Shown piece after piece: positions 24,503-30,709 of a stretch of 30,709 bases of DNA. The notes below the pieces were generated by a model, which saw only the letters and a list, made by a program, of their open reading frames with translations, did not search any database and was not told the DNA's origin. The stretch covers positions 1-30,709 of the forward strand of contig CAYZXT010000031.1 of assembly GCA_964482515.1 (NCBI GenBank). Reading direction: 5' to 3'. The stretch comes from CAYZXT01 sp964482515 (GTDB taxonomy: Bacteria; Elusimicrobiota; Elusimicrobia; FEN-1173). Made by a program: the position numbers and the translations under genes. Each line of letters starts with the position of its first letter. Position 1 is the stretch's first letter.

Positions 24503-26265
24503 AGAAAGCGGTTCAGCTGCTCTTCAAGCTCGGCGGCGATCGCCGGATGATCCTCAATCGCGTTGTGGACCTCGCCCGGATCATTCTTCCAATTATAGAG
24601 TTCGCGCAGGTTCGTTCCCATTTCCCAAATCAACTTCCATCCGTCGTGTCGGCGAATCGAGCGAGAAAAATCATAGTTTCTTGAAAAAGCGGTGATGCCG
24701 GGGTGCGGTCCGCCATCGAGCGCGGAAGCCAGACTGATGCCAGCCGGGGCCGCGGACTTGACGGGCGTTTGGAGCCCCATGAGCTCGATCAAAGTCGGGA
24801 AAACATCCGCGATACGCAACTGGGTCTCAACGACAAGCATGTCCCTGAGGCGGCCTGGCACCCGAATGAGTAGGGGCGGGCTGATTTCATCGTCGTAACA
24901 TTTGGCCATTCCATGTTCCAGGTACCCCCGCTCCATGAAGCCTTCCCCGTGATCCCCCATGAAAGCGACGACCGTGTTGTCCTGCGCGCCGAGCCGGCGC
25001 AGCCCCTCGAGCGCCGCGCCGAATTGCCGGTCGACCTCGGATATGTTCGCGTCGTAAAGTGCGCGGAACAGGGCGAGATCTGTTTCATAATCGGGCGAAT
25101 CCCTCCAGACACGAAGGACGTCTTCCGAAGGGGCAATGAAGAAACGCTGCGTATGGTGGAGGGTCAAAGCCGGAAATAGGAACTCCAGGGTCTCGCGGTA
25201 GATTTGTCGCAGGAAAAGCCGTTGGTGCCGATCTAGCGGACCGGCGAGCTCCATCCGACCGTTGTCCTTCAGTAAGATAATGTTGTTCGGCTCAAGCATG
25301 GCCCTCTCGATGTCGGCCACGAATTGCCAATCCCAGCGCGTCACCGTGGATCCACCGATAGTCAGATTGCCCGAGTTGAACGAACTTCGAGCGCCGAAAA
25401 GAACCTCTCCGACGGGCGATCTGGGATCCCGCGTCAGGTCGTTCAACGCGCGAACGATGGCCGCCTTATCGCGCAACGTCAGATCCGATGCGCCGCCGAC
25501 CAGCGCCAAGCGGCGAAGCAAACGGGACGGAAGGGCGCGGGCGACGACGGCGGACGGAGAGTCTCCCGAGGACCTCAGGCTTTGCAGCAACCCGTTCCAG
25601 AGGACGGCGTCGCCCACCGGCAATTCCGTCCGGCGCACGCCGAACGCCTGGAACTCCCGGAGGGCGGGAAATTTTTCGGTGTCGGCCGGTTTTTCGACCA
25701 ATTTGATTTCATCGAGGTCCTTCACTATGCGCCTGTATAGCCGCCGCACCTCTCCCCGCAGTTCGATTTCCCTGCGCCGGAGCTGGTCGTAAGGATAATG
25801 GAGCGTGCATATGTGGAAGAAGGAAACGAAGGGCTTTCCGGCGTCATCCGGCAACCGATCCATGGTAAAGACGTATCCTTGGTCCGCCAGGGACCGAATA
25901 ATCGGATACCGTTCGAATTCGTTAGGGCTCCACTCGTTCCAGCCGACGCCCAAATAAAAATCACGGCCCAACGGCGCAGAGCTGAAGAGCTCCTGGAGGA
26001 CGGGAGGGGTGAAGCTGGCCGGGCTGACTAAATTCCGAAAAACATAGGCGTCCCGGGCGAAACGGTCCAGGTTCGGCGTGGACGCGTCGCGGTAGCCGTA
26101 AAGCGGCAGGTGCGACTTACTGAGGCAATTGACCATCACCAGGAGAAGATTGGAGCGCCCTTCCGGCGCGCCGGCCATGGCCGCGGCGGGAAAAACAAAA
26201 AAACCGAAGAGAACGGCGGCAATGCGATGGTGTTTTATCACGCGGAAATCATATAAAATTCCCAC
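24490..26265 (-). CDS. Sulfatase-like (alkaline phosphatase superfamily) protein, copy B, with altered metal site
   Basis: This is a 591-residue paralog of the gene at 20922-22715 with the same order of motifs: NLLLVMVNCLSKSHLPLYGY (39-58), STPNLDRFARDAYVF, SFTPPVLQELF with candidate nucleophile Thr86, LHYPYDQL, a long insert, YDANISEVDRQFG, FMGDHGEGFMERG and RVPGRL. As in copy A, Asn46 occupies the first metal-ligand position, and the usual Arg is absent, so the change is fixed in both copies. A signal peptide spans about residues 12-31, with a likely cut after AMA. The start could be GTG at 26265 or the in-frame GTG at 26241, neither with a good ribosome site. It is convergent with SGNH+TPR copy 1 (13-base overlap) and divergent from copy 2. 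Confidence 0.8.
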   Translation of the reverse strand: MGILYDFRVIKHHRIAAVLFGFFVFPAAAMAGAPEGRSNLLLVMVNCLSKSHLPLYGYRDASTPNLDRFARDAYVFRNLVSPASFTPPVLQELFSSAPLGRDFYLGVGWNEWSPNEFERYPIIRSLADQGYVFTMDRLPDDAGKPFVSFFHICTLHYPYDQLRRREIELRGEVRRLYRRIVKDLDEIKLVEKPADTEKFPALREFQAFGVRRTELPVGDAVLWNGLLQSLRSSGDSPSAVVARALPSRLLRRLALVGGASDLTLRDKAAIVRALNDLTRDPRSPVGEVLFGARSSFNSGNLTIGGSTVTRWDWQFVADIERAMLEPNNIILLKDNGRMELAGPLDRHQRLFLRQIYRETLEFLFPALTLHHTQRFFIAPSEDVLRVWRDSPDYETDLALFRALYDANISEVDRQFGAALEGLRRLGAQDNTVVAFMGDHGEGFMERGYLEHGMAKCYDDEISPPLLIRVPGRLRDMLVVETQLRIADVFPTLIELMGLQTPVKSAAPAGISLASALDGGPHPGITAFSRNYDFSRSIRRHDGWKLIWEMGTNLRELYNWKNDPGEVHNAIEDHPAIAAELEEQLNRFLYGD

Positions 26266-26304
26266 GTGCCGATTTCGAATGAACGTTTTAAGGTCACGTG
26301 GAAC

Positions 26305-28329
26305 ATGACGCCAAAATATTTTTTTCTCCGATTGGGTGCGGCGGCTATGGGGATCGTCCTCGCGCTGCTGTTGGTGGAGATAGGCTTTCGCGCGGCGGGC
26401 GGCCTGCTCCTACTGGGCCGGGAGAGCAAAAACCGCCAGGGGCTCGGCGAAGGGACTTACCGGATACTGTGCCTGGGCGAATCGACCACGCAGGAACAAT
26501 GGCCGCCGCTTCTCCAGGAAAAACTCGATAAATCCAACGCAGGCGTCGCGTTCAAAGTGATCGACAAGGGGAAGAAGGGAACCTCCAGCGCTATCATACT
26601 TTCCCTAATTGACGATTACCTCACAACCTACAAGCCGCAAGCCGTCGTCGTCATGATGGGAATAAACGACAGCCTCTGGATTTGGAAGAACACCATTGAG
26701 TTGGAGAAGAAGCCGTTGACCAAATTCCGGCTCTGGGCAAAGAACTGTCGACTCAACAAACTGTCGACCTACATCGTCGACGGATTCCAGAACCGCAAGC
26801 GCGGCCATGCCCAAAATAAGACCGAGCCTCCGACCGTTTCATTCCCGTTTTATCCGGCACCGCATCGTCCCATCGATATCATGATGCGGGCGTCCTCCTT
26901 GAAGAATCCATCATCTCACATGGATTGGGGCAAATGGCACCGAAAAAATGGCGATCATATAAAGGCGGCGGAATCATTCAAGGAAGCAATAAATTCCGAC
27001 CCACGTAACGTCCAGGCCTATATCGAATTAGGGAATCTATCTCTCGAAGAAAACGACTACGAAGCGGCCGAGAGGACCTATTTAGATGGAATAAAGGCCA
27101 ACCCGTCGGATGGAAACCTTTTCGTGGAGCTGGGAACCCTTTACTTCATCAACGGAGAGCATCAGAAGTCCCATGCGGCTTTCGAATCCGGGGTCAAAGC
27201 TGGCCGCGGCAATGATTGGATTCTTGTTGCGCTCGGGGACCTTTACCACCGCGAGGGAAAGCTGGACGACGCTGAACAGATATACAGCACGGTGGTCAAG
27301 ACCGATCCCAAAAACGGCTGGGTCTATGCGCAACTAATCAAACTACATGAGGACAGGGCTCTGCATGGCCAGGGCGTGGACCCGGTGAAATTCGAGCAAA
27401 TGTATCGGACAGGAATGTTGGCCGATCCCCGTAATCAATTGCCATATGTGGGGTTGGGTCGGTTGTTCCAGGAAAAGGGCTCTAATCACAAGGCGGAAGA
27501 ATCGTTCCGGTCAGGCATAAAAGCCGATCCAGCGAATCCGCAGGCCTATATCGAGCTGGGGAACCTGTACACACGGCGAGGAAGCACAGAAAGAGCCGAG
27601 TCTATTATCAAATCGGGAATAAAAGCCGCGCCGCATGAGCCTTCGCTCTACACGGCACTGGGCGATCTGTACCGCGAAAGGGGGGATTACCGGAAGGCCG
27701 AGTTTCTTTTGAAACAAGCCATCAGCGCGAACCCTTCAAACCCCGGCTTTTACGTGGAATTGGTGAACCTTTACTTCGCCATGGGCGAAGATTCCAAAGC
27801 CGGAGCGTTATGTGAAACGGCAATGCAAGCTTATCCCGACAATCCGTGGATTTTCCTTGAATTGGGAAAGGCGTACATGTTGCGGGGAGACGGAAGGAAT
27901 GCGGAATTAATCCTCCTCAGAGGACAGAAATCCGTCGGCGCGAATCCCGCCATCAGCGGGCTGCTTTCAATGCTTTCCATCGCGATGGGCCATAAAGATA
28001 CCGGAGCAGGCCGACACCCGTTGTCCTATCCGCCGCTGGGGACGATCCGAAACTACCAAAAATTACGGGACCGCGTCTTGGCGAGCGGCGCCAAATTGAT
28101 ATGCGTGCAATATCCCATGCGCGACGTGAAGATCCTAGAGGAAATATTGGGAACGGACAAGGGAATAGTCTATGTCGACAACAAAAGCGATTTTGAAACC
28201 GCCCTCCGCGAAAACAAAGTTACGGATGTCTTTCTGGACCTTTTCGCCGGGGATTTCGGGCACTGCACCCCCCTGGGAAATTCCATCATTGCGGACAACG
28301 TCGCGGAAGCGATATTGACGAAAACATGA
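26305..28329 (+). CDS. Membrane-anchored SGNH hydrolase with inserted TPR array, copy 2
   Basis: This is a 674-residue protein. The ATG at 26305 is chosen because the N-terminus then matches copy 3 (MTPKYFFLRLGAAAMG versus MTKKTLLLRFCAAAMG); the frame is open a little further, to 26266. An anchor helix at about 10-37 is followed by ILCLGESTTQEQW (Ser60), VIDKGKKGTSSA (block II, Gly92) and VVVMMGIND (Asn121). Ten TPRs occupy about 205-545, the fifth carrying a six-residue insert (LHEDRALHGQGVDPVKF). The second half of the SGNH fold is 575-674, with KLICVQYPMRD and LFAGDFGHCTPLGN (Asp650, His653). All four catalytic positions are present. A TATAAA at 26252-26257 may be its -10. Its TGA overlaps the ATG of copy 3. 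Confidence 0.86.
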   Translation: MTPKYFFLRLGAAAMGIVLALLLVEIGFRAAGGLLLLGRESKNRQGLGEGTYRILCLGESTTQEQWPPLLQEKLDKSNAGVAFKVIDKGKKGTSSAIILSLIDDYLTTYKPQAVVVMMGINDSLWIWKNTIELEKKPLTKFRLWAKNCRLNKLSTYIVDGFQNRKRGHAQNKTEPPTVSFPFYPAPHRPIDIMMRASSLKNPSSHMDWGKWHRKNGDHIKAAESFKEAINSDPRNVQAYIELGNLSLEENDYEAAERTYLDGIKANPSDGNLFVELGTLYFINGEHQKSHAAFESGVKAGRGNDWILVALGDLYHREGKLDDAEQIYSTVVKTDPKNGWVYAQLIKLHEDRALHGQGVDPVKFEQMYRTGMLADPRNQLPYVGLGRLFQEKGSNHKAEESFRSGIKADPANPQAYIELGNLYTRRGSTERAESIIKSGIKAAPHEPSLYTALGDLYRERGDYRKAEFLLKQAISANPSNPGFYVELVNLYFAMGEDSKAGALCETAMQAYPDNPWIFLELGKAYMLRGDGRNAELILLRGQKSVGANPAISGLLSMLSIAMGHKDTGAGRHPLSYPPLGTIRNYQKLRDRVLASGAKLICVQYPMRDVKILEEILGTDKGIVYVDNKSDFETALRENKVTDVFLDLFAGDFGHCTPLGNSIIADNVAEAILTKT

Positions 28330-30428
28330 CGAAAAAGACTTTGCTCCTCAGGTTCTGCGCCGCCGCCATGGGAACCCTCCTCGCCCTCCTGCTGGTGGAA
28401 GCCGGCTTCCGCGCGGCGGGCGGACTGCTGCTCATCCGGCGGGAGATCGGGAACCGCCGGGCGATGTCCGCGGACGGCACCTATCGAATACTCTGCCTGG
28501 GGGAATCGACCACCCAAGGGCAATGGCCGCCATTTTTGCAGGAGGAATTGAGCGGAGCGAACGCTGGGCTGAAGTTCAAAGTCATCGACAAGGGGAGACG
28601 CGGAACGTTCAGCGCCATCATCCTCTCCCACATCGACGAGTACATGGACGCCTTCAGGCCCCAAATGGTCGTGGTCATGATGGGCATCAACGACGGCCAA
28701 TGGGTCTGGAAGAACGCCCTCGAGTACGAAGACAAGCCGTCGGTCAAAATGCTTCTATGGCTGAAAGAATGGAGGATCAATAAACTATTGACCTACATCG
28801 TGGATGGACTTAGAAACCGCGGAAAAGAATCCCCTTCTGTCCCCTATCGCCCCGTGGACATCATTGAGGCCAAAAGCACGGCGGCCCCGTCCACACCCGT
28901 CGAACTGGGCAGATGGCACCGCGAACGGGGCGAGTATAAAAAGGCGGAGGAACTGTTCAACGAGGCGCTGCGGGCCAATCCCGGAGACGCGCAGCCTTAC
29001 ATCGAATTGGGAAACCTCCGCCGCGAGCGCGGCGATTACAAGAAAGCCGAGGAGCTGCTCGTCGCCGCCCGGGAACACGCGCCCGGAAGCGTCCGCGCCC
29101 ACATCGAGCTGGGGAGCCTTTACCGCGAAATGGGTTCCTATAATAAATCCAGAGAGGTTTATGAAGAAGCCATCAAGGCCAATCCGGACGACCCGAACGC
29201 TTACATCGGACTGGGGAACCTCTACTTCGTCAGCGGAGAGCGCCGGAAAGCGGAGGAGGCGTTCCAAGCCGGGATGAACGCCGACCGCAAGAACTCTTGG
29301 ATATACATCCATCTCGGCGACCTTTATCATCAGAACGGGGAATACGACGAGGCGGAACGGATATACGCCGCCGCGATCGAGAACGACCCGACGAATTCCT
29401 GGGTCTATTTTCAATTAAAGAAACTGTTTGAGGACAAATTCATGGCCGACAGGAAAACAGACCCTGCGAATTTCGAGCGGTTGTATGCGCTGGGGATCAA
29501 CGCGGCGCCCGGGAACCCATGGCCTTACCTCGGACTGGCCGACCTGCACCGAAAAACGGGGTACCACGAAAATGCCGAACGTTTTCTCAGGCGGGCGATG
29601 AGAGCGGACCCCAAAGACCCGCAGGCCTATATCGACCTGGGCGACCTGTATGAACACTTGAAATCGTTCAAAGACGCCGAGAGCGCGTATCGCGCGGGAA
29701 TCAAGATCGCCCCCAAGCAGCAAAACCTTTACGTCCTTCTGGGAAATCTCTATCGCAGAATGGGCGAGGCCTCGAAAGCCGAGCAGGTTTACAAGGCCGC
29801 GATAAAGGAGATCCCGGCGGACCCCAGGCTTTACTTGGAGCTGGGCCATCTTTACTATTATGAGATGGGCGAGAAAAACAAGGTCGACGGGTTGTACGAA
29901 ACGGCCATAGGGGCGAACCCGAAAAGCCCCTGGATTTACCTCGAGCTGGCGAAAATCCACGCGGGCAGGGGGGAGGCGGAAAAGGCGGCCGAGGTGCTCG
30001 CACGGGGACGGTCGGCGCTCGGCGACATCCCCGAGATGAACGGCATATTCTCAGTGTTGCCCGGTGCGGCGCTCGAGGGCGGCACCGGGCCGCAACGCGG
30101 CAGGATGTCCTATCCGCCGCTGGGCGCCATCCGCAATTACCAAAAACTGCGGGACCGCGTCCTGGCCCGCGGCGCTAAGCTGGTATGCGTTCAGTATCCC
30201 ATGCGGGACGTGGAAGTCCTGAAGGAAACCCTGGGGACCGATAAGGGGATCCTCTATGTTGAGAACAAAAAGGATTTTGAAGAAGCGCTTCGGACCCGGC
30301 GGTTGACGGAGGTCTTCGTGGACATGTTCGGCGGGGACTTCGGCCATTGCACCGACTTCGGGAACAAGCTGATCGCGCGTAATATTTCGAAGGCCGTACT
30401 CACTTCTTTATCAAACGATAAGCATTAA
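28326..30428 (+). CDS. Membrane-anchored SGNH hydrolase with inserted TPR array, copy 3
   Basis: This is a 700-residue protein whose ATG overlaps the preceding TGA (ATGA), so it is co-translated with copy 2. An N-terminal anchor is at about 10-37. ILCLGESTTQGQW holds Ser61, VIDKGRRGTFSA is block II, and VVVMMGINDGQW holds Asn122. Eleven TPRs run from about 190 to 565, with the same six-residue insert as copy 2 in one repeat (LFEDKFMADRKTDPANF). The C-terminal SGNH half begins at SYPPLGAIRNYQKLRD and ends with MFGGDFGHCTDFGNKL (Asp671, His674). The sequence outside the TPRs is strongly conserved among the three copies while repeat number differs, as expected if the repeats choose partners or substrates and the catalytic core is constant. 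The final 29 bases overlap the convergent gene at the right edge. Confidence 0.86.
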   Translation: MTKKTLLLRFCAAAMGTLLALLLVEAGFRAAGGLLLIRREIGNRRAMSADGTYRILCLGESTTQGQWPPFLQEELSGANAGLKFKVIDKGRRGTFSAIILSHIDEYMDAFRPQMVVVMMGINDGQWVWKNALEYEDKPSVKMLLWLKEWRINKLLTYIVDGLRNRGKESPSVPYRPVDIIEAKSTAAPSTPVELGRWHRERGEYKKAEELFNEALRANPGDAQPYIELGNLRRERGDYKKAEELLVAAREHAPGSVRAHIELGSLYREMGSYNKSREVYEEAIKANPDDPNAYIGLGNLYFVSGERRKAEEAFQAGMNADRKNSWIYIHLGDLYHQNGEYDEAERIYAAAIENDPTNSWVYFQLKKLFEDKFMADRKTDPANFERLYALGINAAPGNPWPYLGLADLHRKTGYHENAERFLRRAMRADPKDPQAYIDLGDLYEHLKSFKDAESAYRAGIKIAPKQQNLYVLLGNLYRRMGEASKAEQVYKAAIKEIPADPRLYLELGHLYYYEMGEKNKVDGLYETAIGANPKSPWIYLELAKIHAGRGEAEKAAEVLARGRSALGDIPEMNGIFSVLPGAALEGGTGPQRGRMSYPPLGAIRNYQKLRDRVLARGAKLVCVQYPMRDVEVLKETLGTDKGILYVENKKDFEEALRTRRLTEVFVDMFGGDFGHCTDFGNKLIARNISKAVLTSLSNDKH

Positions 30429-30709
30429 ACACGGGGACGCCGTCGTCATCGGTAAATCGCTTGAGCAACGACATATTATAACCCGATTGGGCGGCATGGC
30501 CCGAAAAAAGCGGAAAATAGTTTTTCATGTCCGTAAACACCGATTCAATGACTATGATTTCCCGGTCGACGCCGGCCAACTCATCTTCGCTTCCCCTGGC
30601 CATCAATGAATCCGGGTTATTGGATATCAACCGGCACCTTACACCGCTGCACGTGCTCCTATTAAAATAGGGGTCCTCGTTCAGAATATACAAATGACAC
30701 CCTAGGTTG
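30400..30709 (-). CDS. C-terminal fragment of an unidentified protein (N-terminus beyond window edge)
   Basis: The frame is open from the right edge to a TGA at 30402-30400, giving 102 codons. No good start is visible and the only candidate (a TTG at 30693) has open frame before it, so the gene most likely enters from outside. Motifs include REIIVIESVFTDMKN and VPVFNAYRLIKK. A soluble end of this kind, closing on a short strand and a basic tail, resembles the C-termini of GT39-like membrane proteins in this window, but that is a weak guess. There is no hydrophobic segment in the visible part. It overlaps the end of SGNH+TPR copy 3 by 29 bases in convergent orientation. Confidence 0.5.
   Translation of the reverse strand, partial: NLGCHLYILNEDPYFNRSTCSGVRCRLISNNPDSLMARGSEDELAGVDREIIVIESVFTDMKNYFPLFSGHAAQSGYNMSLLKRFTDDDGVPVFNAYRLIKK

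Larger units (their letters stand above)
20922..28329. repeat. Tandem duplication of a divergent gene pair (sulfatase-like, SGNH+TPR)
   Basis: Unit one (20922-24502) and unit two (24490-28329) each hold a minus-strand sulfatase-like gene and a plus-strand SGNH+TPR gene in the same order and orientation. Proteins align end to end apart from TPR number, and the gene 3' ends (near 20923 and 24491) remain visibly similar in DNA. A third SGNH+TPR gene follows without a sulfatase-like partner. The divergence suggests an old duplication. Confidence 0.8.

Noticed and set aside
26263..26300. Two CACGTG palindromes 32 bases apart as an operator pair
   Set aside because: CACGTG occurs several other times in the window inside coding sequence, and the surrounding bases do not match each other.

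Overview
The window looks like part of a surface-glycan locus from a Gram-negative bacterium that I cannot place in a phylum. It is moderately GC-rich and densely packed, with many 1-4 base start/stop overlaps and several GTG or TTG starts. Two runs of exactly ten Ns and one G-tract frameshift point to a scaffolded draft or metagenome assembly. I see no mobile elements, RNA genes, CRISPR arrays or phage genes.

Layout. (1) Positions 1-4586, minus strand: three tandem paralogous multi-pass GT-C type glycosyltransferases, the first cut by the window edge. (2) 4611-12284, plus strand: a tight five-gene operon with a GT39-type glycosyltransferase, an SGNH-fold protein that has lost its catalytic residues, a membrane protein joining a beta-sandwich-like domain to an intact SGNH domain, a GT39 protein split by an apparent assembly frameshift, and another polytopic GT-C-like protein. 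(3) 12291-13736, minus strand: another GT39 protein. (4) 13873-18159, plus strand, behind an extended -10 promoter: a NodU/TobZ-type carbamoyltransferase, a HisH/HisF ammonia-supplying pair and a WbpG-type N-acetyl-sugar amidotransferase. The last three fit formation of an acetamidino sugar rather than histidine. (5) 18251-20887: two exported proteins, one unknown and one type I phosphodiesterase-like. (6) 20922-30428: a divergent pair (sulfatase-like protein on minus, SGNH+TPR protein on plus) duplicated in tandem, followed by a third SGNH+TPR gene. (7) The C-terminus of an unidentified minus-strand gene at the right edge.

The genes suggest lipid-linked sugars are made and decorated in the cytoplasm (amidino and carbamoyl groups), moved onto acceptors by GT-C enzymes at the periplasmic face, and edited by membrane-anchored SGNH and alkaline-phosphatase-superfamily proteins. 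The most unusual element is region 6. In all three SGNH+TPR proteins an array of 6, 10 or 11 TPRs is inserted inside the SGNH catalytic domain, between the Asn block and the Asp-His block. Their divergent partners are sulfatase-like proteins in which the first acidic metal ligand is Asn in both copies.
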